A DNA stretch of 64,000 bases from Erysipelothrix amsterdamensis (GTDB lineage Bacteria > Bacillota_I > Bacilli_A > Erysipelotrichales > Erysipelotrichaceae). Shown one piece after another: positions 52,879 to 61,764 of the stretch (positions are counted from its first letter, which is position 1; each line of letters begins with the position of its first letter). The DNA is taken from positions 868,001 to 932,000 of the forward strand of contig NZ_OW659496.1 in the NCBI RefSeq assembly GCF_940143175.1. Reading direction: 5' to 3'. Under the pieces are notes generated by a model. It was not told the origin of the DNA and ran no database searches. It saw nothing but the letters and a program-made list of their open reading frames with translations. Made by a program: the position numbers and the translations under genes.

Positions 52879-54099
52879 ATGAGCGCAATTAGAGTTACAA
52901 GCGAAATTGGAACGCTTAAAAAAGTTTTATTACACAGACCTGGTAGGGAGCTTTTAAACCTTACTCCCGATACACTAGAACGTCTTCTATTCGATGACAT
53001 TCCTTACCTTAAGGATGCACAAGATGAGCACGATAAATTTGCTCAAGCACTTCGTGATAACGATATTGAAGTTGTTTACCTCGAAGATTTAATGGCAGAA
53101 GTGATTAAAGATTCAAGTCTACGTAAACAATTCCTAAATCAATTCATTGAAGAAGGCGGAATCAAAACACAACGTGAACATGACATGGTTTACAATTTCT
53201 TAGATTCAATCAAAGATGAAAAAGAACTTGTTTTAAAAACTATGGAAGGTGTTCGTACACATGAACTTGATCATTCAGGTAAAAAGTCATTAGTAGAGAT
53301 GGCTGGAGAGATTCAAGATTTAATCTTAGATCCACTACCAAACCTTTACTTTACACGTGACCCATTTGCATCAATTGGAGATGGTGTAAGCTTGAACCGT
53401 ATGTATTCTGTAACACGTAATCGTGAAACAATCTATGCAGACTACATCTTCAAATACCACCCAGAATATAAAGGAAATGTTCCTTACTACTATGACCGTA
53501 CGGCAGATTTCCATATTGAAGGTGGAGATATCCTAAACATCAATGCTAAAACATTAGCAATTGGGATTTCACAACGTACACAAGCTCAAGCAATTGAAGA
53601 CATCGCACATAATATCTTCAGTGTTGAAGGTACAGAGATTGAAACAATTCTTGCAATTGATATTCCAAGCAGTCGTGCATTTATGCACTTGGATACAGTA
53701 TTTACACAAGTTGACTATGACAAATTTACAATTCACCCAGGTATCCTTGGACCTCTACAAGTATTTGAGATCACTAAAGGTACAAATGGAGATGTAAACA
53801 TTGTTAAGATTGATACGGATCTTGAATCCATCTTATCAAAACATGTTGGACGCCCAGTTACATTAATTAAATGTGGTGGTGAAGACATGATGGCTTCAGA
53901 ACGTGAACAATGGAATGATGGTTCCAATACACTAACAATCGCACCTGGTGTTGTTGTTGTGTATGACCGTAACGAAATCAGTAATGAGTTATTAAAATCA
54001 CATGGACTCAAATTAATTGAGTTACGTGGTGCAGAACTTGTTCGTGGTCGTGGTGGCCCTCGTTGTATGAGTATGCCATTAGTTCGTGAAGATATTTAA
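52879..54099 (+). CDS. arcA: Arginine deiminase
   Basis: A 406-residue enzyme of normal length. It hydrolyses arginine to citrulline and ammonia. Motifs include LYFTRDPFASIGDG (about residues 155-168), IEGGDI (about 214-219), MHLDTVFT (catalytic His region, about 271) and the nucleophile C396 in GGPRCMSMP. Its start follows AAAGAGGAAACG. It begins the arc operon; ammonia release also protects against acid. Confidence 0.96.
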   Translation: MSAIRVTSEIGTLKKVLLHRPGRELLNLTPDTLERLLFDDIPYLKDAQDEHDKFAQALRDNDIEVVYLEDLMAEVIKDSSLRKQFLNQFIEEGGIKTQREHDMVYNFLDSIKDEKELVLKTMEGVRTHELDHSGKKSLVEMAGEIQDLILDPLPNLYFTRDPFASIGDGVSLNRMYSVTRNRETIYADYIFKYHPEYKGNVPYYYDRTADFHIEGGDILNINAKTLAIGISQRTQAQAIEDIAHNIFSVEGTEIETILAIDIPSSRAFMHLDTVFTQVDYDKFTIHPGILGPLQVFEITKGTNGDVNIVKIDTDLESILSKHVGRPVTLIKCGGEDMMASEREQWNDGSNTLTIAPGVVVVYDRNEISNELLKSHGLKLIELRGAELVRGRGGPRCMSMPLVREDI

Positions 54100-54130
54100 T
54101 TAGAAAATAATAAAAGGAGATTAAGATCAC

Positions 54131-55123
54131 ATGGGAGTAAATTTAAGCGGAAGAAGCTTCTTAAAGCTTTTGGATTTCACATCAGATGAAATTAGATATT
54201 TAGTAGACTTATCAAAAGAGTTTAAAAATTTAAAACTCACAGGAACACCACACCGTTATCTCGAAGGAAAAAACATCGTATTACTTTTTGAAAAAACTTC
54301 AACACGTACACGTTGTTCATTTGAAGTAGCAGGTATGGACTTGGGTATGGGTGTTACATACTTAGATCCAGGTAGTTCACAAATGGGTAAAAAAGAAAGC
54401 ATTCCTGATACTGCACGTGTACTTGGTCGCATGTATGACGGAATTGAATACCGTGGTTATGCACAAGAAATTGTTCAAGCATTAGCAGATGATGCAGGCG
54501 TTCCAGTATGGAATGGTTTAACTACAGAATTCCACCCAACACAAATGATTGCAGACTTATTAACGATTGAAGAAAACTTCGGTTATTTAAAAGGTCTAAA
54601 CTTTGTATTTATGGGTGATGCTCAAAATAACGTTGCGAACTCACTTATGGTTGCATGTGCAAAAATGGGTCTAAACTTTACAGCTTGTGGACCTAAAGCA
54701 CAAATGCCACATGCAGAATTAGTTAAAGAATGCCGTGCAATCGCTAAAGAAAACGGATGTACTGTAACCTTGACTGAAGATGTTAAGAAAGCAACAACTG
54801 GTGCTCACGTTATTTATACTGATATTTGGGTATCAATGGGTGAACCAGATAGTGTATGGGAAGAACGTATTAAACTCTTAAGTCCATACCAAGTAAATAG
54901 TGATGTTATGACAAATGCAGCAGATGATGCAATCTTCTTACACTGCTTACCTTCATTCCATGATCTTAAGACTACAATTGGACAAGAAATCCATGAAAAA
55001 TATGGCTTAAAAGAAATGGAAGTTACAAACGAAGTGTTTGAATCAAAACAATCTAAAGTCTTCAATGAAGCAGAAAATAGAATGCATACAATCAAAGCTG
55101 TGATGTATGCAACACTTAAGTAG
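54131..55123 (+). CDS. arcB: Catabolic ornithine carbamoyltransferase
   Basis: A 330-residue enzyme that phosphorolyses citrulline to ornithine and carbamoyl phosphate. It has the carbamoyl-phosphate loop STRTRC (about residues 55-60), HPTQ (about 135), and HCLPSFHD (about 270). It is 31 bp after arcA, with AAAAGGAGAT upstream. Confidence 0.95.
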   Translation: MGVNLSGRSFLKLLDFTSDEIRYLVDLSKEFKNLKLTGTPHRYLEGKNIVLLFEKTSTRTRCSFEVAGMDLGMGVTYLDPGSSQMGKKESIPDTARVLGRMYDGIEYRGYAQEIVQALADDAGVPVWNGLTTEFHPTQMIADLLTIEENFGYLKGLNFVFMGDAQNNVANSLMVACAKMGLNFTACGPKAQMPHAELVKECRAIAKENGCTVTLTEDVKKATTGAHVIYTDIWVSMGEPDSVWEERIKLLSPYQVNSDVMTNAADDAIFLHCLPSFHDLKTTIGQEIHEKYGLKEMEVTNEVFESKQSKVFNEAENRMHTIKAVMYATLK

Positions 55124-55132
55124 GCGATTTCT

Positions 55133-56068
55133 ATGGGAAAACGTATTGTAATCGCTCTAGGTGGTAATGCGCTCGGTAATAATGCAGAAGAACAAATCGA
55201 GCTCGTTAAACAAACAGCACAAACAATCGTTGATATGGCTGAAGAAGGCTATGAAGTGATCGTAGGTCATGGAAATGGTCCTCAAGTAGGTATGATTAAT
55301 TTGGCAATGGAGTTCGCCGCTAATAATGGCGGAGGAACTCCAGCAATGCCATTTCCTGAATGTGGGGCAATGAGCCAAGGCTACATTGGATATCATCTAC
55401 AACAAGCTATTCAAAACGAATTGCGTAAACGTAAGTTAAGTAAACACTGTGCAAGTGTTGTGACCCAAATGATTGTGGACGAAAAAGACCCAGCATTTGA
55501 TAAACCAACAAAACCAGTAGGACTCTTCTATACAGAGGAAGAATCCGTTAAACTTGCAGCAGAAAAGGGATACAGTTTTATGGAGGATGCAGGACGAGGG
55601 TATCGTCGTGTCGTTGCTTCACCATTACCAAAAGAAATCGTTGAAATTGATCTTATTAAGCAATTAACAGGTCAAGGCGATATTGTAATTACAGTTGGTG
55701 GTGGCGGTATTCCAGTTATAGAAACAGCTGAAGGTTATAAAGGGGTTGCAGCTGTTATTGATAAGGATCGTTCTTGCTCAAAGCTTGCTCTTGACCTAAA
55801 TGCCGATATGCTTATTATCTTAACGGCAGTGGATCGTGTATGTATTCATTACAACACACCACAACAAGAAGAACTTGCAACAATGAATGTTGCAGAAGCA
55901 AAACAATACATCAAGGAAGGCCATTTTGCTCCTGGAAGTATGTTACCTAAGATTGAAGCTTGTCTCGACTTTGTAGAACAAGCATCTGAAGGTCAAGCTC
56001 TTGTTACGTCACTTGTACGAGCAAAAGATGCACTTGCAGGGGTTACCGGAACGATCATCAAAAAATAG
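55133..56068 (+). CDS. arcC: Carbamate kinase
   Basis: A 311-residue kinase that makes ATP from carbamoyl phosphate and ADP, the energy-yielding step of arginine fermentation. It has the amino acid kinase fold with IALGGNALG at the N terminus, GHGNGPQVG (about residues 44-52), and TVGGGGIPV (about 187-195). It starts 9 bp after arcB. Confidence 0.95.
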   Translation: MGKRIVIALGGNALGNNAEEQIELVKQTAQTIVDMAEEGYEVIVGHGNGPQVGMINLAMEFAANNGGGTPAMPFPECGAMSQGYIGYHLQQAIQNELRKRKLSKHCASVVTQMIVDEKDPAFDKPTKPVGLFYTEEESVKLAAEKGYSFMEDAGRGYRRVVASPLPKEIVEIDLIKQLTGQGDIVITVGGGGIPVIETAEGYKGVAAVIDKDRSCSKLALDLNADMLIILTAVDRVCIHYNTPQQEELATMNVAEAKQYIKEGHFAPGSMLPKIEACLDFVEQASEGQALVTSLVRAKDALAGVTGTIIKK

Positions 56069-56103
56069 TCAATCTATATAGATGACATACGGAGGAGAAA
56101 AAT

Positions 56104-57504
56104 ATGGCAAAAGAAAAGAAATCTAGAAAAATGCTCTCATCCTTTTCAATTCTTTTTATCATTCTGTTTGTTTTAGCTCTTGTAACGGTATTAATTCCTG
56201 ATGTAACAAGTGCAACATTATCAACAGTAATGATGGCTCCAGTTAAAGGTTTTGCAGATGCGATTGATGTCTGTGTGTTTGTTATGATCCTTGGGGGATT
56301 TTTGGGACTTGTAACAAAAACTGGTGCATTGGATGCGGGGATTGCAGCATTAGTTAAAAAACTTAAAGGTAATGAACTTATCATTATTCCAGTATTGATG
56401 ACACTCTTCTCAATCTGTGGCTCTACCTACGGAATGCTTGAAGAAACGGTGCCTTTCTACGCACTACTTACTGCAACCATGGTTGCGGCAGGATTTGACG
56501 CTGTTGTTGGTTCAGCAGTTGTCTTACTTGGTGCGGGAGCTGGGGTTCTTGGATCAACAATTAACCCATTTGCAGTTGGTGCAGCATTGGATGCGATTCC
56601 TAAAGACATTCCAGTGAATAATGGACTTGTTATGTTAATTGGTCTTGTATTATGGATTGCTGCACTTCTCATCTCAATTTACTTTGTAATGAGTTATGCT
56701 AAAAAAGTTAAACAAGATAAAGGATCAACGATTCTATCACTTCAAGAACAAGATGAAATCAACAAACACTATGGACATGCTGAAGGTGCTACCGCAGTTG
56801 AATTAACAGGTACACACAAAACAGTTCTTATCTTGTTTGGAATTACATTCTTAGTAATGATTCTTTCCTTTATTCCATGGGGATCCTTTGGAATTACATT
56901 CTTTGATAGTTGGACTGCTTGGTTAACAGGGATTCCGTTTGGAGAATGGTACTTCCAAGAAGCAACAACTTGGTTCCTACTCATGGGTATTATTATCGGT
57001 ATTGTTGGTAAACTTAACGAGAAAGAAATCGTCGATACATTCATGGATGGCGCTGCCGATATGATGAGTGTAGTTCTCGTTATTGCATTAGCACGTGGAG
57101 CTTCAGTTCTTATGACTGAAACAGGACTTGATGTTTACATCTTGACCAATGCTGCGAATGCACTTAAAGGGGTGTCAGGAATAATCTTTGCACCACTTGC
57201 ATACTTACTCTACTTAGTACTAACTTTCCTTATTCCTTCCTCATCAGGACTTGCAACCGTGTCAATGCCAATCATGGCACCACTTGCATCAGAATTAGGC
57301 TTCAGTCCTGAAGTAATGGTAATGATCTTCGTAGCGGGTAGTGGTCTTGTCAACCTCTTTACCCCAACATGTGGAGCAATCATGGGTGGTCTTGCAATCG
57401 CCAAAGTTGAATACTCTACTTGGATTAAATTCTCGAAGAAAATTATTCTTATAATTGCACTTGTAAGTGTCATTATCCTAACCGGAGCAATGCTCATAAT
57501 TTAA
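56104..57504 (+). CDS. YfcC-family transporter, probable arginine/ornithine exchanger
   Basis: A 466-residue membrane protein with about 11-12 segments. It has the family motifs GSTYGMLEETVPFY (about residue 103), SALL-type SGLATVSMPIMAPL (about 380) and FTPTCGAIMGGL (about 420). It is last in arcABC-x. In other species the arginine/ornithine antiporter ArcD (APC superfamily) fills this slot; here a YfcC-type carrier does, so exchange of arginine for ornithine is inferred from position. Confidence 0.85.
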   Translation: MAKEKKSRKMLSSFSILFIILFVLALVTVLIPDVTSATLSTVMMAPVKGFADAIDVCVFVMILGGFLGLVTKTGALDAGIAALVKKLKGNELIIIPVLMTLFSICGSTYGMLEETVPFYALLTATMVAAGFDAVVGSAVVLLGAGAGVLGSTINPFAVGAALDAIPKDIPVNNGLVMLIGLVLWIAALLISIYFVMSYAKKVKQDKGSTILSLQEQDEINKHYGHAEGATAVELTGTHKTVLILFGITFLVMILSFIPWGSFGITFFDSWTAWLTGIPFGEWYFQEATTWFLLMGIIIGIVGKLNEKEIVDTFMDGAADMMSVVLVIALARGASVLMTETGLDVYILTNAANALKGVSGIIFAPLAYLLYLVLTFLIPSSSGLATVSMPIMAPLASELGFSPEVMVMIFVAGSGLVNLFTPTCGAIMGGLAIAKVEYSTWIKFSKKIILIIALVSVIILTGAMLII

Positions 57505-57525
57505 GCTATAATATAAAATAGAATC

Positions 57526-57560
57526 AAGGAATGGATGTTGCCTTCCATTCCTTTTTTCAT
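57526..57560 (+). terminator. Terminator of the arc operon
   Basis: The stem AAGGAATGGA / TCCATTCCTT with a short loop is followed by a T-run. Confidence 0.88.
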
Positions 57561-57675
57561 TTAGCAAGATATTAACAATCATCCGTCTGATGCAAATCCT
57601 GTTTTGCGTTTATCGATATGCACGAGGGGTTGATTATGGTTTGTGAATGGGTGTTTCAAGCGGTTTTAAGTTTAT

Positions 57676-57710
57676 GAAACGTGTAAGATGCCAATCCTTA
57701 CACGTTTTAT
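57676..57710 (+). terminator. Orphan terminator-like hairpin
   Basis: The stem AACGTGTAAG / CTTACACGTT with loop ATGCCAATC is followed by TTATTTT. No gene ends before it, so it may close a small RNA or lie in the leader of the AraC gene. Confidence 0.65.
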
Positions 57711-57838
57711 TTTCGAAAGGAAACACGATTAAGATTAAATAATTTATGTTGTAAGAGGGCAATCTAGGTACTGTAAAAAAGTGTTTTTTTAGTGTACAAT
57801 AAGAGTGTAATCAAGAAGTGTGAAAGGGGGTATATTTC

Positions 57839-59131
57839 ATGGACTTTGTAACTGAAATACAAGGTAAAAACTGCTCTCGATATGATAAGCGAAAGCTCTG
57901 CAGTTTTGACATGGAATTTATTGACTTACCAACCTATCCGATCATTCATCAAGCGTCACGCTTTCTCTTTATTAAAAAAGGTGAGGGAACGATTTTGATT
58001 GACGGTATAAGTTATCCTATTAGAGAAAATTCTCTTATCGCAATTCTTCCTTGGGAAATCACAGAAATTGAGAGCGTGGCCAGGCCCCTCCAATTCGTAC
58101 GCATAATCTATAATATCGATTACATTTCTCAAGCAATGAAGTGTGGGGCGAATCCAAGTAATGATATGATTGCAGTGACAGGACCTCTAGAAAAAAATCA
58201 CGTGATTCAATGTACTTCAAAAGAAGCTGATGTTATTTTGAAAGTGTTAGATGAGATTCGTGATGAGGTCGGTGTTGAATCGAACCTCGATATTCCTGAG
58301 GAACAAAGTTTATCAAAACTTTATGTCACCAATAAACTTATTGAGCTTGTAATTCATTTCCAACGTTTTGCGAATAAGAAGGAATGTAAGATGAAGTCGA
58401 ATCAAGAAATTGAACTCGATCATCGCTATAAGATTTTCAAATATTTATATTCACATTTAAGTGAAAAATTAACACTTTCTAAACTATCCGGATTTTTTTA
58501 TATGAGTGAATCTGCAATTAGTAAGTATATTTATGATGTGACAGGCTTGTCCTTTACGGCGTTACTTAATGAGATGCGTATTGTGAAGTCGTTAGACTTA
58601 CTGATTTATACAGGAATGTCACTGAGTGAAATTGCGGAATTAACAGGGTTTGCGGATGCGTCGCACTTATCAAAAGTATATAATGAACGCATCGGTACAA
58701 CGCCAAATGAATATCGTAAAATTTACCGGAATATTCATCAAGTTATAAATGATAAAGAATTAAGTCTTTCGTATCAGGTGTTAAATTATATGTATAACAA
58801 CTACAAAGAAAACTTAAAAATACAAGAAGTTGCGGATAAGTTCAACATTCCACTGGTAGAACTTAATCTCATTCTGCTTTTCCAAGTAGAAATGAACTTT
58901 GAAGACTTCTTGAATTATCTTAGGATCAATAAGTCGTGTGAATTACTCTTATCAACCGATTTGGCAATTGTCGATATTGGCATCGCGGTAGGGTATAATA
59001 ACAGTAAGACATTTCATCGAAATTTTGTGAAACAAAAGAACATGACGCCAGGAATTTTCCGCAAGTCGGTAACGATGCCAACAAGTGCGGTTGAAGATCC
59101 TGCAGAATTTATCCGAGCAACGATTTCTTAA
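57839..59131 (+). CDS. AraC-family regulator with two tandem AraC DNA-binding domains
   Basis: A 430-residue protein. An N-terminal cupin-type sensing domain (about 10-130) is followed by a complete AraC HTH pair (about 203-300; signature AELTGFADASHLSKVYNERIGTTPNEYR) and then by a second AraC-like HTH region (about 312-412; signature IGIAVGYNNSKTFHRNFVKQKNMTPGIFR). Normal AraC proteins have one such domain at the C terminus and about 280-300 residues. It directly follows the arc operon, so control of arginine use is a plausible inference. The frame is continuous and a strong ribosome site is present. Confidence 0.88.
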   Translation: MDFVTEIQGKNCSRYDKRKLCSFDMEFIDLPTYPIIHQASRFLFIKKGEGTILIDGISYPIRENSLIAILPWEITEIESVARPLQFVRIIYNIDYISQAMKCGANPSNDMIAVTGPLEKNHVIQCTSKEADVILKVLDEIRDEVGVESNLDIPEEQSLSKLYVTNKLIELVIHFQRFANKKECKMKSNQEIELDHRYKIFKYLYSHLSEKLTLSKLSGFFYMSESAISKYIYDVTGLSFTALLNEMRIVKSLDLLIYTGMSLSEIAELTGFADASHLSKVYNERIGTTPNEYRKIYRNIHQVINDKELSLSYQVLNYMYNNYKENLKIQEVADKFNIPLVELNLILLFQVEMNFEDFLNYLRINKSCELLLSTDLAIVDIGIAVGYNNSKTFHRNFVKQKNMTPGIFRKSVTMPTSAVEDPAEFIRATIS

Positions 59132-59158
59132 AAAGACTGTCCAAAGACAGTCTTTTTC
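59130..59158 (+). terminator. Terminator of the AraC-family gene
   Basis: The stem AAAAGACTGTC / GACAGTCTTTT with loop CAAA is followed by T-rich sequence. Confidence 0.88.
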
Positions 59159-59230
59159 TCTTTTCTTCGAATATCATTGAATAATGTGAACTTATTGTGA
59201 TAAATTATAAGAGAAGAAATGAGGCATTGG

Positions 59231-59551
59231 ATGTTTAAACCTACGATAATTGCAGTATCATTAACTGTGTCAATTCTTGCGTTTGGATCGATTCCAGCAA
59301 AAGAAGAAGAGAAACGACCACAAATACGTGTTAATTCAATTGAACGACCAACGATCAATGCAGATGGGTCTTATCAAGATAAATATGTGGAGTTGTTACA
59401 AAGTTCAGAACACAAGGCACCGATTTTGAGTGAAGAGTTCATTCAGGCACGAGTAGAGCCTTGGACTTATATTGTTTTATACACAAGTGTCTTGGTAGTT
59501 GTAGCTATCGGTTCAATTTGTTATATCAAACAAAAACAAGAACGCATCTAA
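59231..59551 (+). CDS. Small exported or membrane protein
   Basis: The ATG at 59231 is preferred because GAGG lies 6 bp upstream; an ATG at 59219 is also possible. The 106-residue protein has an N-terminal signal-like segment (about 4-20), a hydrophilic middle and a C-terminal membrane segment (about 77-98) ending in basic residues. I do not recognise the family. Confidence 0.65.
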   Translation: MFKPTIIAVSLTVSILAFGSIPAKEEEKRPQIRVNSIERPTINADGSYQDKYVELLQSSEHKAPILSEEFIQARVEPWTYIVLYTSVLVVVAIGSICYIKQKQERI

Positions 59552-59576
59552 TCAAGAATTAACATTAAATTTACCT

Positions 59577-59607
59577 AAAACAACATGCTTTCCATGTTGT
59601 TTTTTGT
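59577..59607 (+). terminator. Terminator after the small membrane protein
   Basis: The stem AAAACAACATG / CATGTTGTTTT with loop CTTTC is followed by a T-run. Confidence 0.88.
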
Positions 59608-59639
59608 TATATTAGTTAGGTATCATCATGGAGGTAATT

Positions 59640-60608
59640 ATGAATATTGATAAAGGAGTAATACATTCTTTAGATCGAGATTTACAATCAATGATTCTAT
59701 CAGAAAAACCCTTAAATTTTAATACATCGAAAGATGTGGAACCTTTTATTGCAAAGTTAGCGAAAGCATTTCAGTCTAGTCCAACCGCTTCTAAAGCAAA
59801 GCTTAATTTAGGAAGTCCATTTTTAAGTTTAATCGGAACCCCAATTAATTTTATTGAAGAAACTCAGAAACTTGCAAAGCAATGGTTTGATCATCATATT
59901 GCGACCATGACAGTCGAAAGTTCAAATCTATTATTTGCGATGGTTGACATGGGCGATTTTGTTTCATTAGCGATGTTTGAGGTCTTGAGTAAAAATGGCT
60001 ATATTAAAATTACTCAAAATGAACATGGATTGGAAAATGCTTTAGTTCATAATCAAGCAATCCTTCCAGAAACGTTTGCGAGTGTTAAAAACGCTTTTAT
60101 GGTTAACCTGACAACCGGGGAAACTTTAGTAAAATTTCATGATATTCGTTATCGCGAACTTTTAGAGACGATTTTAGATTGCGAGATTATTGCGAATTCT
60201 AAAACAAGTTTCCAAGTTGTGGATACACTTGTAGGGACGATATCGGAAGTACGCGAAGATTCTCATTTCGAAAATATTGTAAAGGCGAAACAAGTAATTA
60301 CGGATAATGTTGACTTTTTCGATGAAATTGAACCAAAACAAATCTTAAAAGAAGTGTTTGATACGTTTTCTGAAGAGGAAGAACGTTTAATTGACACTAC
60401 CTTCGAACAAGAACATGTTCAAGACATGATTAATCTAAAAATGGTAAACCGTACCCAAGCTGCCAAGAAACATCGTATTGTTACTGAGTCCGGAATTGAA
60501 ATAATCTTACCACTTGATATTTTGGATATAAGTGATGTTGTTAATATATCTACGGATATCAATGGTCAAGTATCGATTGAACTTAAAGATATTGGGAAAA
60601 TTCTCTAA
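59640..60608 (+). CDS. Possible nucleoid-associated protein (NdpA/YejK-like)
   Basis: The start at 59640 is chosen because the earlier ATG is part of the GGAGG ribosome site. The 322-residue soluble protein begins with a stretch like KGVIHSLDRDLQSMILSEKPLN, which resembles the start of the NA37 nucleoid-associated family. The length and acidic C-terminal half also fit. Similarity is weak by eye, so the family is uncertain. It stands alone. Confidence 0.5.
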   Translation: MNIDKGVIHSLDRDLQSMILSEKPLNFNTSKDVEPFIAKLAKAFQSSPTASKAKLNLGSPFLSLIGTPINFIEETQKLAKQWFDHHIATMTVESSNLLFAMVDMGDFVSLAMFEVLSKNGYIKITQNEHGLENALVHNQAILPETFASVKNAFMVNLTTGETLVKFHDIRYRELLETILDCEIIANSKTSFQVVDTLVGTISEVREDSHFENIVKAKQVITDNVDFFDEIEPKQILKEVFDTFSEEEERLIDTTFEQEHVQDMINLKMVNRTQAAKKHRIVTESGIEIILPLDILDISDVVNISTDINGQVSIELKDIGKIL

Positions 60609-60611
60609 TTA

Positions 60612-60646
60612 CTATAATGAACAAGCATGTTATAGGTTCATTATAG
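60612..60646. repeat. Perfect 11-bp inverted repeat between genes
   Basis: CTATAATGAAC and GTTCATTATAG are separated by 13 bp, 4 bp after the preceding gene. There is no T-run after it, so it is not a standard terminator. It may be a processed mRNA end, an operator or a mobile-element footprint. Confidence 0.7.
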
Positions 60647-60708
60647 AGCCGGATTTACAACTCAATTGAGTGAAATTTCAGATAATTGTGTTTTATGTCA
60701 AATATACT

Positions 60709-60737
60709 TTGACACGGTGCATTCACTTCGATATACT
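60709..60737 (+). promoter_or_regulatory. Promoter of the degV-family gene
   Basis: TTGACA (60709-60714) and TATACT (60732-60737) are separated by exactly 17 bp and lie 23 bp before the start codon. Confidence 0.8.
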
Positions 60738-60759
60738 CTATCTATAACGGAGGGGTATT

Positions 60760-61614
60760 ATGAAAAAAATAGCCATAATATGTGATTCATCGGTGTCATT
60801 TACTCAAGCTGAAATTGAAAAGTTTGGCGTCTATATTGCACCATTGACCATTATCCATAATAATACGGTATATATTGACCAAGTCACAATAACTGAAAAT
60901 CAAGTAAATGATTTGTTACGCAATCACGAAGTTGTAAAGACGTCTCAACCCAACCTTGGGACGATTTACGAATTATTTGAAAAAGTTATGTCTGAAGGTT
61001 ATGATCATATCTTTGCATTAAGCATCGGGACTGCTTTATCCGGTACTTACAGTTCAATGGAAATGGTGAAACAAGATCTCAAAATTGAGAACATGTCTGT
61101 AATCAATACCCATTCCATCACGGGCCCAGTTCAACAAGCTGTTGCTGCGATTCGTAAAATGAATGAAGCAGATTACAGTGTGGAACAGATTGAAGTTTAT
61201 TTAGATCATTTTTTCTCTAATCAAATTTCATATATCTATCCTCAAACACTTGATCAAGTGATTGCAAGTGGTCGTGTTTCGAAGACTGCCGCAAAAGTGG
61301 CGAGTTTATTGAAAATTAAACCTGTTTTGTATTTGGAGAATAAAGGTCAGTCGATTGAAAAGTTAGGTGTTGCACGTTCTGAACGTAGAATTTTTTCATT
61401 ACTTGTGAATGACTTAATACATCACGAAGTGAAACCGGAAACCCATGATATTTATCTTCTTCACAGTGAAGGATTGGACACATTAAAACGATTCCAAGAT
61501 TTTCTAACGGAATCTTTAGGTCCTTTTACCATTAAAATAGTCAATCTACCAGCTGCTGTCGCAACACATGCAGGTATTGGAACACTTGCATTGCAATGGT
61601 GTTATAAAATATAA
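60760..61614 (+). CDS. DegV-family fatty-acid-binding protein
   Basis: A 284-residue protein with the DegV pattern: ICDSSVSFTQAEIEKFGVYIAPLTI at the N terminus (seen as CDSSVSF and IAPLTI blocks), SIGTALSGTYSSM (about residue 88) and IASGRVSKTAAKVASLLKIKPVL (about 167-190, in blocks). DegV/FakB proteins bind fatty acids for the FakA kinase, delivering them to phospholipid synthesis. CGGAGGGG precedes the ATG. Confidence 0.9.
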   Translation: MKKIAIICDSSVSFTQAEIEKFGVYIAPLTIIHNNTVYIDQVTITENQVNDLLRNHEVVKTSQPNLGTIYELFEKVMSEGYDHIFALSIGTALSGTYSSMEMVKQDLKIENMSVINTHSITGPVQQAVAAIRKMNEADYSVEQIEVYLDHFFSNQISYIYPQTLDQVIASGRVSKTAAKVASLLKIKPVLYLENKGQSIEKLGVARSERRIFSLLVNDLIHHEVKPETHDIYLLHSEGLDTLKRFQDFLTESLGPFTIKIVNLPAAVATHAGIGTLALQWCYKI

Positions 61615-61628
61615 ATTAAAGTTCCATT

Positions 61629-61662
61629 AAACCTTTAGCCATACCGCTAAGGTTTTTTTTTG
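61629..61662 (+). terminator. Terminator of the degV-family gene
   Basis: The stem AACCTTTAGC / GCTAAGGTT (one bulge) is followed by nine T. Confidence 0.82.
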
Positions 61663-61764
61663 AATCAGACTTGAAACCGACGATCTTAAATTTGTCGTGA
61701 ATTCGGTTTGATTATCCTTACAGTTGATATCATGTGGTATAATATTTACAAAAGAGGTGATGCT

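Larger units (their letters stand above)
57505..57838. other. Intergenic region with two terminator-like hairpins
   Basis: The arc operon terminator is at 57526-57560. A second hairpin lies at 57676-57710. The ~115 bp between them encode no protein and could hold a small RNA, but I see no clear promoter. The next gene starts at 57839 with GAAAGGGGGTAT as ribosome site. Confidence 0.5.
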
